A stretch of DNA of 64,000 bases from Mesorhizobium sp. B2-7-2 (GTDB lineage: Bacteria; Pseudomonadota; Alphaproteobacteria; Rhizobiales; Rhizobiaceae), in contig NZ_VFTZ01000002.1 of assembly GCF_006440775.1 (NCBI RefSeq), forward strand, positions 248,001-312,000, read 5' to 3'. This document shows, piece after piece, positions 36,684 through 44,040 of this stretch. The notes under the pieces were generated by a model. It ran no database searches, had not been told where the DNA came from, and saw only the letters and a list, made by a program, of their open reading frames with translations. Both the position numbers and the translations under genes were made by a program. Numbering within the stretch: position 1 is the first letter of the stretch; the number at the start of each line of letters is the position of its first letter.

Positions 36684-38204
36684 TTAGCCGGCTTTGGCAT
36701 AGATATCCTTATACTCATCACGCAGCACGTTCTTCTGCACCTTGCCCATTGCGTTGCGTGGCAGTTCGTTGACGAAGATTACCTGCTTCGGATGCTTGTA
36801 TTTCGCCAGCCGTCCGGCGATGGCGCCGGCAATGTCGGCGGCGCTGATCGCCGAGCCCGGCTTGCGCACCACGACCGCCGTGACGCCCTCGCCGAAATCG
36901 GGATGCGCGACCCCGATCACCGCGCTTTCGCTGACGCCGTCGAGCGCGTCGATCTCGCTTTCGATCTCCTTCGGATAGACATTGTAGCCGCCCGAGATGA
37001 TCAGGTCCTTGCCGCGCCCGACGATGTGGACATAGCCGTCGGCATCGATCAGGCCGAGGTCGCCGGTGATGAAGAAGCCGTCGTCGCGGAACTCGGCCTT
37101 GGTCTTGTCAGGCATGCGCCAATAGCCGGCAAAGACGTTCGGTCCCTTGACCTCGATCATGCCGATTTCGCCCTGGGCCAGCGGCTTGGCCGTCTCGGGA
37201 TCGGTGATGCGCAGCGAAACGCCGGGCAAGGGAAAGCCGACCGTGCCGGCGCGCCGCTCGCCGTCATAGGGGTTGGACGTGTTCATGTTGGTCTCGGTCA
37301 TGCCGTAGCGCTCGAGGATGGCGTGGCCGGTGCGCTCGCGCCAGGCCTTGTGCGTCTCGGCGAGCAGCGGCGCCGAGCCGGAGATGAAGACCCGGATCGC
37401 CTTCGTCGCCTCGCGCGTCAGCCCGTCCTGCTGCAACAGCCGCACATAGAAGGTCGGCACGCCCATCAGCGCGGTCGCGCGCGGCATCAGCGACAGGACG
37501 CGCGCGGGATCGAATTTCTGCTCGAAGAACATTCTCGCGCCGGCCATCAAGATGATGTTGGTGGCCACGAACAAGCCGTGCGTGTGAAAGATGGGCAGCG
37601 CGTGGATCAGCACGTCGTCGGCGCCGAAGCGCCAGTGCTCCACCAGCACGCGCGCATTGGAGGCGAGATTCTCGTGGGTGAGCATCGCGCCCTTGGAACG
37701 GCCGGTCGTGCCGGAGGTGTAGAGGATCGCGGCAAGATCGTCCGGCCCGCGCGCGACATCGCTGAAATCGGTTGCCTGCCGCGAAGCCTGGCTGGCCAGC
37801 GTTCCCTGCCCGTCGCGGCCGAGCGTGAGCACCGTCGCGCCGACCGCCGCCGCAAGTGGCTCGACGCCGGACAGACGATCGGGATCGCACACGATCAGCC
37901 TCGGCCCGGCGTCGCGGAAGAAATAGTCGAGCTCGGGCAGCGTGTAGGCGGTGTTGAGCGGCAGGAAGACCGCGCCGGTGCGTAACGAGGCGAGATAGAG
38001 CAGCATCGCCTCCGGGCTCTTCTCGACCTGGACCGCGACACGGTCGCCGGGCTCGACGCCGGCCTGCGCGAGGGCATGCGCCAGCTGCGCCGACTTCGCC
38101 AGCATGTCGCCATAGGTGATCGAACGGCCGTCATCCGTTTCCATCAGCAACCGGCCGGGCGCCGGCATGCGGGAACGGAATGCGCTGAAGAGATGATTGG
38201 TCAT
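36684..38204 (-). CDS. matB: Malonyl-CoA synthetase (AMP-forming acyl-CoA synthetase)
   Basis: This 506-aa ANL-superfamily ligase activates a carboxylate as acyl-AMP and transfers it to CoA. The P-loop ILYTSGTTGRSKGAMLTHENL (about residues 157-177), YGMTETNMNTSNPYDGERRAGTVG, GDLGLIDADGYVHIVGRGKDLIISGGYNVYP and the catalytic lysine in LPRNAMGKVQKNVLR are present. The TETNMNTSNPY and KRRAGTVG-like stretch fits MatB. The FCD-type GntR gene upstream resembles MatR placement in rhizobial mat operons. No decarboxylase matA or transporter matC is beside it. Confidence 0.85.
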   Translation of the reverse strand: MTNHLFSAFRSRMPAPGRLLMETDDGRSITYGDMLAKSAQLAHALAQAGVEPGDRVAVQVEKSPEAMLLYLASLRTGAVFLPLNTAYTLPELDYFFRDAGPRLIVCDPDRLSGVEPLAAAVGATVLTLGRDGQGTLASQASRQATDFSDVARGPDDLAAILYTSGTTGRSKGAMLTHENLASNARVLVEHWRFGADDVLIHALPIFHTHGLFVATNIILMAGARMFFEQKFDPARVLSLMPRATALMGVPTFYVRLLQQDGLTREATKAIRVFISGSAPLLAETHKAWRERTGHAILERYGMTETNMNTSNPYDGERRAGTVGFPLPGVSLRITDPETAKPLAQGEIGMIEVKGPNVFAGYWRMPDKTKAEFRDDGFFITGDLGLIDADGYVHIVGRGKDLIISGGYNVYPKEIESEIDALDGVSESAVIGVAHPDFGEGVTAVVVRKPGSAISAADIAGAIAGRLAKYKHPKQVIFVNELPRNAMGKVQKNVLRDEYKDIYAKAG

Positions 38205-38312
38205 GAAATGTCCTCAAGGCGGACGAAGGCCGAATGGCGCATGCATTGCGCTCGCCTGAGCGAATACCAGATTTGGCGCCCGGAGCAAAAACTGCGTTGA
38301 TTTTTCGATCCG

Positions 38313-39050
38313 CTATTTACGGCCGCGTTGGGACTTGCCGGCCCTCGGATCATAACCCTGCGCGAGGCGTTCCATGCACATCGCCGCGGTGAGGCGGTAG
38401 TGATTGAGAAGCGCCTCGACCGCGCCGTCGGCGTCGCCGTCCAGCGTGCGCTCGGCGATGATGCGGTGCTCGCCGAGATCGTCGCGCCCCGTGCCTGGCG
38501 CGTTTTGCGCGATCAGGCGGTAGCGCGAGGCCTGGTCGGAAAGCTGGTCGCAAAAGCCGATCAGCCAGTGCGACCGGCACGCCGCGATCAGCGCGCGGTG
38601 GAAAGCGCGGTGCAGCTTTTCCCATTCCGGATTGTTGGTTGCCGGGTCATCCGGCAGGCGGCGCTCGGCGCGCGCCAGGCGGTGCAGGGCCAGCACCAGT
38701 TGCTCTTCCCATTCTGCGGTGCGGTGCGCAATGGATTCGCGCAGCGCCCGCTCCTCCAGCCAGCAGCGTGTGCGCGTCAGCTCCTCAAGTTCACCCGCGC
38801 TGACCGGCATCAGGAAGAAGCCGCGCTGGTCGTGACGGCCGAGCAGGCCCTCGGCGGCCAGGCGGTTGAGCGCCTCGCGCACCGGCGAAGCGCCGGCGCC
38901 ATAGCGGGAAACGACCCACTCGACACGCAGTTTCGTCTCGGACTCCAGGGCCCCGCGCAGCAAGTCGTCGCGGAGTTGCTGGTAGACCGAACTGGCAAGC
39001 GTGCTTTTGGCGCCCTTGCTCTCGCCCGGCTCGGTGCTTCCGTTTGTCAA
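38313..39050 (-). CDS. GntR family regulator, FCD type (MatR-like)
   Basis: This 245-aa repressor has an N-terminal winged helix (STLASSVYQQLRDDLLRGAL, RYGAGASPVREALNRLAAEGLL) and a C-terminal FCD domain with metal-ligand-like histidines in LHRAFHRALIAACRSHW, GEHRIIAERTL and LLNHYRLTAA. I place the start at TTG 39050, with AGGAGT five bases upstream. The in-frame ATG 39113 lies inside the -10 box of the predicted promoter and cannot be the usual start. It precedes matB on the same strand by 108 bases and probably represses it until malonate or a related acid appears. Confidence 0.85.
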   Translation of the reverse strand: MTNGSTEPGESKGAKSTLASSVYQQLRDDLLRGALESETKLRVEWVVSRYGAGASPVREALNRLAAEGLLGRHDQRGFFLMPVSAGELEELTRTRCWLEERALRESIAHRTAEWEEQLVLALHRLARAERRLPDDPATNNPEWEKLHRAFHRALIAACRSHWLIGFCDQLSDQASRYRLIAQNAPGTGRDDLGEHRIIAERTLDGDADGAVEALLNHYRLTAAMCMERLAQGYDPRAGKSQRGRK

Positions 39051-39112
39051 TCGAACTCCTGTTGCTTTGCCCCTGGTTTGCCAGGGCCCCGCGGCGAAGC
39101 AATTCCCGTACA

Positions 39113-39145
39113 TGTATCATACAGCCGGGCAATGAGGTGTCTCAA
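39113..39145 (-). promoter_or_regulatory. Promoter with palindromic operator upstream of the FCD-GntR gene
   Basis: On the minus strand TTGAGA (39140-39145), an 18-base spacer and TATGAT (39116-39121) form a promoter. The near-perfect palindrome TGTATCATACA (39113-39123) covers the -10, in the TGTAT...ATACA style of FCD-type GntR operators, so the gene is probably autoregulated. Confidence 0.6.
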
Positions 39146-39248
39146 GCGGAAGATGCCGATATTCGACTTTAAGACAAGCGGACCGTCTATTTATTGAACA
39201 AAGTAGAATCCCAGGGAAAAGACGATGTTCCTGGGTCGCTTCATAGAA

Positions 39249-39262
39249 TGAACAGTCGTTCA
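39249..39262. promoter_or_regulatory. TetR-style palindrome without an obvious regulator
   Basis: TGAACAGTCGTTCA is an inverted repeat that extends to GAATGAACAGTCGTTCAATC with one broken pair. It sits in the otherwise gene-free 262-base gap between rpe and the GntR gene. Palindromes of this form are common TetR-family operators, but no TetR gene is in the window. Confidence 0.4.
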
Positions 39263-39312
39263 ATCGCTGTCGCGGTTGTGCAACTCCCGCGAGAGCTCGT
39301 GCCGTTATACGT

Positions 39313-39990
39313 TTAACTGGCGGCCCTGTCGGCAGCCGTTCGAATTGCTTCGATATTTGCCCTATAGGCCTCGACGCTGCCGCCCTTGAAGACTGCGGCG
39401 CCCGCCACCAGCACATTGGCGCCGGCCGCGGTCACCAGCGGCGCCGTTTCGGCCGAAACACCGCCGTCGATCTCTATACGGATCGGCCGGCCGCCGATCA
39501 GCGCCTTGACCCGTTTCACCTTGTCGACGATCGCCGGGATGAAGGCCTGCCCGCCGAAGCCCGGATTGACGGTCATGATCAGGATGAGGTCCAACCGGTC
39601 GAGCACATACTCGATCGCCGTTTCCGGCGTTGCCGGGTTGAGCGAGACGCCCGCCTTCTTGCCGAGGTTCTTGATGGTCTGGAGCGAGCGGTCGAGATGT
39701 GGCCCGGCCTCGGCGTGCACCGTCATGCCGTCGCAGCCGGCTTCGGCGAAGGCCGCCAGGTAAGGATCGGCCGGCGCAATCATCAGATGGCAGTCGAAGA
39801 AGGCCTTGGTACGATTGCGGATCGCCTTGATCACCGGCGGGCCAAAGGTGATGTTGGGCACAAAATGACCATCCATCACGTCGAGATGGATCCAGTCGGC
39901 GCCGGCCGCCACGACGGCCTCGACCTCGTCGCCGAGCTTGGAGAAATCCGATGCCAGCACCGATGGCGCAATCAGGGTCTTCTTGCTCAT
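39313..39990 (-). CDS. rpe: Ribulose-phosphate 3-epimerase
   Basis: This 225-aa TIM-barrel enzyme interconverts ribulose 5-phosphate and xylulose 5-phosphate in the pentose phosphate and Calvin pathways. [18 protein letters not shown], the metal-binding [37 protein letters not shown] and [14 protein letters not shown] with the catalytic aspartate are all present. ATG 39990 ([10 protein letters not shown]) is the family start. It stands alone, downstream of a terminator and palindrome; length is normal. Confidence 0.95.
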   Translation of the reverse strand: MSKKTLIAPSVLASDFSKLGDEVEAVVAAGADWIHLDVMDGHFVPNITFGPPVIKAIRNRTKAFFDCHLMIAPADPYLAAFAEAGCDGMTVHAEAGPHLDRSLQTIKNLGKKAGVSLNPATPETAIEYVLDRLDLILIMTVNPGFGGQAFIPAIVDKVKRVKALIGGRPIRIEIDGGVSAETAPLVTAAGANVLVAGAAVFKGGSVEAYRANIEAIRTAADRAAS

Positions 39991-40030
39991 GCTGCTCGCC
40001 TCATTTCCGAACGCCAATGCCAGGGCCGCC

Positions 40031-40082
40031 TAGAGCCGGATGATTTCAGGTCGAGTCGACCTGAAATCTGAATCCGGCTCTA
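40031..40082. repeat. Family F nested palindrome
   Basis: The outer arms TAGAGCCGGAT / ATCCGGCTCTA enclose ATTTCAGGTCGA / TCGACCTGAAAT. Palindromes of this form occur between rhizobial genes. It lies between rpe and the terminator of the large secreted-protein operon. Confidence 0.75.
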
Positions 40083-40106
40083 AATCAAAGAGAGAGCATG
40101 AGGAAG

Positions 40107-40140
40107 CGGAAAAGAAAACCCGCCGGATCGCTCCGGCGGG
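40107..40140 (-). terminator. Rho-independent terminator of the secreted-protein operon
   Basis: On the minus strand CCCGCCGGA-loop-TCCGGCGGG (nine-base stem, 40119-40140) is followed by TTTTCTTTTCC. It lies about 23 bases after the stop of the 1288-aa protein gene. Confidence 0.85.
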
Positions 40141-40162
40141 TCCTGGTCCTCAGCCGCAGGGA

Positions 40163-43100
40163 TTACGGCTTGAAGTTCTGGATGTTGGCGCCCGCCGGGT
40201 CCTGCAGCACGCGCCGCGGCTGGCGCTGCGGCACCAATTGCTGCAACACGTTCGGGTTGAGCAACAGGCCGGGGTTGATCTCGATGCCCGGCCTTCTGCG
40301 GATCGGCGTGCAGTCCGGGAAGCGTCCCGTGGTCCCGGCGGGGCAGCGCTTGATCAGCACCGGCTGGCATTGGCCGTCGATGAAGCGCGAACCCGGCGCG
40401 CATTCCTGCTGCGGCTTGCGGCAGGCGCCGTCGCGGATTTCGGTTCCACGCGGGCAGACACAGTCGCCCCGCTTGTTGTGGACCTGGCCGCGAATGGTGC
40501 ATTGCTCCTGGCTCGGCTTCGGCCGCTGGCAGGCCTTGCCCCGCACCTCCAGCCCGTCCGGGCAGGCGCAATCGCCGTTGGCGTCGCGCACCTGGCCGCG
40601 GATCGGGCATTGCTTCGACACGATTGGCCGGCAGGCGCCGTCACGTACCTCTGTGCCGCGCGGGCAGACGCAATCGCCATCGGCGTTGCGGGACTGGCCG
40701 CGGATACGGCACTGAGCGGGCGGTTGCCGATCAGGCACGCAGGCCTTGGCCACCCGGTCGAGATGCGTGTTGTCCGGGCAGGTGCAGCCGTTTCCGTCCG
40801 AAGTCGGCACGGCGCCGCGCACCGCGCATTTTGGCGGGATGACCTGGCAGACACCGTTCACCAGCTCGCCGCGGCGGCACACGCAGTTGCCGTCCTGGTC
40901 GCGGTACTGGCCGGGACGCAGCGTGCACTGCGGCTCGTCGCCCCGCACGCATTTGCCGTTTTCCAGCGCCGTGCCGCGCGGGCAGACGCAGCGTCCGTCC
41001 GCTGTCCGGATCTGGCCCTGCAGCAGGACGCAGCGCTGCGGTGGCGGAAGCGGCAGCAGCTTGGTGCCTCCACCGCCCGAACACTGGCCGTTGCGGAAGG
41101 CGGTGCCGTCCGGGCAGGCGCAACGGCCGGCCGAGTTCAGCACCAGCCCATCCGAGCACTGGTTCTTCACCTTATGCCTGATGGTGAAAGGATGGCACGC
41201 ATAGGCTTTGCCGCGATCGCCCTGGACGTTGGTCAGGTCGCGGTTGAGCAAGTCGCCGCCGCCCTGCACCGGTGTGTTAGGGGACAACACGCCGACGCAG
41301 TTCTGCCCGTTGACCGTTCCCTGCAGATTGGCGAGGCGCCCCTCCTCGGGAATGATCACGGTGACGTGGTGGGTGTGGCTTTCGCCGGCGCTCAGCATCA
41401 GGTTGGTGATACAGGATAGGGGCAGCGTCGTCGGTTCCGGCGAGCAGCCGAAAGGCGGATCGATCGAGGTGATCTCAACGCCTTCCAGCCGGCCCAGGCC
41501 CTCCACGCCGATCGCATCGCCGATGCGGACCGGACCGGAGAAGGGGTTCGGCCCGTCATTCGCGATGGTGATCTCGAACGAGCAGGGTTCTCCCGGCTGG
41601 CACTCGGCATCGCCGGTCTTCTCGACGCGGATGGCGGAAGTGCCGCCGCCCTTCGCGCAAGCCTGGCCGATCGGGTAGACGATATCGTCTCCCGGCGCCG
41701 GCCCGTAGGAGCCGCGCGCGCAGTTCTCGAACGCGCCATTGCCGCTCACCGTCACGTCGAAGTGCCGGCTGGTTCCGGGCGTCATTACGGCGCCGGGAAT
41801 CTGGCACGACAGCGTGTTGGCAGGCACCGGTCCGCAGCTCCACCCCGCGCCGTCAGGGGTCACGGTCTGGATCTCGACCGGAGCACCCCCCGAAACCAAG
41901 GTCGCGGCATCGTTGACCCGCACTGGTCCGGTGGGAGCAGCGGTGCCGGCATTGGCGACGGTGATGCGGCAGGAAACCATTCCAGCACGCACGAGCTGAT
42001 CGCCGCCGCACACCTTGGTGATGCGCAGGCCGGGTTGGCCGCCATTCGGATGGCGGATGCGCTCGGTGGCGCAGGCCCTGTTGTTGGCGAGATCGACCTC
42101 GCCGGGAATGGCCTTAACCTCGGCGCAGTTCTCCACCGTGTCCGGCCGGTAGCTTGCAGGCATCACCGCCTTGACGACGATCGGCGTCGAGGCGCCCGAA
42201 GGCAACGAGATGCCGGCATTGTCGCAGCGGAACTGTCCAGGTCCGTTCGGGCTGCAGGTCCATGGCGGGCTCGGCCCGAAGGTCGACGAGGTGGGCGCGC
42301 CGCCGGGATAGTTGTCGATCACCGTCAGCGGCCCGTTATAGGTGCTGGTGCCGTTGTTGATGATGTCGATCACGAAGGTGCAAACGCCGTCGGCCGTGCA
42401 GACGGGAATGCGGGCGCGCTTCTTCAGGATCAGGTCCACCTTCTTTTCGACCGGTGGGTTGCACTGTGGATCGCGGTCGCCACGGCGGCAGATCGGGATC
42501 GAGGCGCAGCCGCGATCGTTGGTCTGGCTGCCGAACAGCGGCTTGCCGCTGGCCTGGTAGTCATAGGCGGCGCAGTTGCGCAGCACGCTGCCCTGCCACC
42601 CGCCGGCCGGCCTGAAGCCGAGCTTGAGGTTGACGGAAGCGCCGGGGTTGAGCGTTGTCACCGGATAGGTGCAGGTCATCGGCGTCGTGCCGGGCACGCA
42701 GACCCAGGGCGCGTTCGGTCCCGATGTCAGCACCGAGCCTGCCGGCAGCGTCACCTCGTCGAGCACGATCTTGCCGTTATAGGGCGCGTCGCCGACATTG
42801 GTAACGGTGATGGTGAAGTCGCAGCCGCCGGCCATCGTGCAACGCGGCACGTCGGCATGCTTCTCGACCTTCAGGTCCGGCTCCTTGTCCTTGGGCGGGC
42901 ATCTCAGGTCACGCGGGATGACGATGTCGATCACCTGCGTGCAGCAGAGCCCCCAGCCCTCCTTCGGCCCGGCATAGGTTTCGATGCCGGTCACGATGAG
43001 ATGGATTGCCTCGCCCGGCGAGGCGCCGATGATCTTCCAGTTCAGCACGCCGCCGCCGATCGGCACCTTCTGCGTGCCGGGAACGATGGTGACGCCGGGC

Positions 43101-44029
43101 GTCGTCGTCGACACCTGCACCCACTTGCCGCCCATCTCCGGGCCGACCGGCATGTGGTAGATGAAAGCGCCGCCGCCGGGCACGCAGTCGACCGTGCCGC
43201 GCTCGACCTTGAAGCATTCCTTGCCGGGAGGTGGCGGCGGATTGCACTTGGTGACGTCGACATGGATCGTCGTCTTGGCGCCGGTGAGGATATTGCCGTC
43301 ATCCGGCTTGCTCGGATCCTGCGACGGGATAATGGTCGCCGGACCGCCCGCCGTGGTCACCTTGATCTGGCCCTGGTTGTCGACATTGGCCGGCGCCGGA
43401 AACGCCGCCTGGTCTATCTTGGCCAGGATCCGGAAGGTGATGGTGCGTTCGTTCGGCGTGCCCGAGCCGTCGAGGTCGGAGGCGGAAATCCGGAAATCGG
43501 ACACCGTCGCGGTGTCGTCGGGATTGGCCGAGCTACTGATCGCAGCCGCCGGCAGCGGTCCGCCGGAAGCGTCCGTGCCGTCGCCGGTCACCTGCGCGCT
43601 GACGATTTTCAGGCCATGCGCAAGCTGGTCCTTGAAATCGATCCTGGCGTTCTTCAGCGCGTTGACAAAGACCGGGTTGCCGAAGGCCTGCTCGTTGCCG
43701 CGCAGGCCGAATGTCAGCGTGTAATAGACATAGTCGCAACTACGCTGGCCACCCGTCTTGGTGAAGAAGGGGACGATGCGGCCGGGCTCTGGGTTGATGA
43801 CGCGCGGATTGTCCAGGTTGAGCCTGGGCTCCGGTCCGGCGACCTCAGTGAGTTTGGCCGGAGCGGTGTCTTCCGCGAATGCCGGCAGCGCCGGCAGCAT
43901 GGCGACCGCGATACCGGCCGCCATCAGCCAGCGCGCGCCGCGCCTGGCGTATGACAGGGGTTTCATGATCGTCTCCATGACGGGTTTCGGGTTGCTCGAA
44001 ACGAAGCGGGAAAGGGCGAGATTGCTCAT
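40163..44029 (-). CDS. Large secreted protein with DUF11-like domains and cysteine-rich repeats
   Basis: This 1288-aa exported protein has a signal peptide to about residue 52 (GARWLMAAGIAVAMLPALPAFA). A domain of unknown type fills 60-260. Residues 272-377 are a cysteine-patterned module also found at the C-terminus of the partner protein. Four DUF11/CARDB-like beta domains follow from about 385 to 960, each with a motif such as CDFTITVTNVGDAPYNG or CSFEITIANDGPNPFSG. The C-terminal 300 residues carry seven repeats of the form CxIRGQxxxxxGDCVCPRGTExRDGAC, four cysteines each, then two decayed copies. It is likely outer-surface or extracellular and disulfide-rich; no enzyme motif is seen. ATG 44029 has GGAGGGA upstream; ATG 43966 is an alternative. 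The gene lies 11 bases after its partner. Confidence 0.8.
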   Translation of the reverse strand: MSNLALSRFVSSNPKPVMETIMKPLSYARRGARWLMAAGIAVAMLPALPAFAEDTAPAKLTEVAGPEPRLNLDNPRVINPEPGRIVPFFTKTGGQRSCDYVYYTLTFGLRGNEQAFGNPVFVNALKNARIDFKDQLAHGLKIVSAQVTGDGTDASGGPLPAAAISSSANPDDTATVSDFRISASDLDGSGTPNERTITFRILAKIDQAAFPAPANVDNQGQIKVTTAGGPATIIPSQDPSKPDDGNILTGAKTTIHVDVTKCNPPPPPGKECFKVERGTVDCVPGGGAFIYHMPVGPEMGGKWVQVSTTTPGVTIVPGTQKVPIGGGVLNWKIIGASPGEAIHLIVTGIETYAGPKEGWGLCCTQVIDIVIPRDLRCPPKDKEPDLKVEKHADVPRCTMAGGCDFTITVTNVGDAPYNGKIVLDEVTLPAGSVLTSGPNAPWVCVPGTTPMTCTYPVTTLNPGASVNLKLGFRPAGGWQGSVLRNCAAYDYQASGKPLFGSQTNDRGCASIPICRRGDRDPQCNPPVEKKVDLILKKRARIPVCTADGVCTFVIDIINNGTSTYNGPLTVIDNYPGGAPTSSTFGPSPPWTCSPNGPGQFRCDNAGISLPSGASTPIVVKAVMPASYRPDTVENCAEVKAIPGEVDLANNRACATERIRHPNGGQPGLRITKVCGGDQLVRAGMVSCRITVANAGTAAPTGPVRVNDAATLVSGGAPVEIQTVTPDGAGWSCGPVPANTLSCQIPGAVMTPGTSRHFDVTVSGNGAFENCARGSYGPAPGDDIVYPIGQACAKGGGTSAIRVEKTGDAECQPGEPCSFEITIANDGPNPFSGPVRIGDAIGVEGLGRLEGVEITSIDPPFGCSPEPTTLPLSCITNLMLSAGESHTHHVTVIIPEEGRLANLQGTVNGQNCVGVLSPNTPVQGGGDLLNRDLTNVQGDRGKAYACHPFTIRHKVKNQCSDGLVLNSAGRCACPDGTAFRNGQCSGGGGTKLLPLPPPQRCVLLQGQIRTADGRCVCPRGTALENGKCVRGDEPQCTLRPGQYRDQDGNCVCRRGELVNGVCQVIPPKCAVRGAVPTSDGNGCTCPDNTHLDRVAKACVPDRQPPAQCRIRGQSRNADGDCVCPRGTEVRDGACRPIVSKQCPIRGQVRDANGDCACPDGLEVRGKACQRPKPSQEQCTIRGQVHNKRGDCVCPRGTEIRDGACRKPQQECAPGSRFIDGQCQPVLIKRCPAGTTGRFPDCTPIRRRPGIEINPGLLLNPNVLQQLVPQRQPRRVLQDPAGANIQNFKP

Positions 44030-44040
44030 CTGTCCCTCCC

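Noticed and set aside
39051..39113. ATG 39113 as start of the FCD-GntR gene
   Set aside because: It falls inside the predicted -10/operator. The TTG at 39050 has a proper AGGAGT, and the intervening residues do not resemble the family.
41762..43954. A 730-codon plus-strand frame antisense to the large secreted protein
   Set aside because: It is rich in Arg, Ala, Gly and His with no recognisable family. The minus strand encodes a signal peptide, repeated domains and ordered cysteines.
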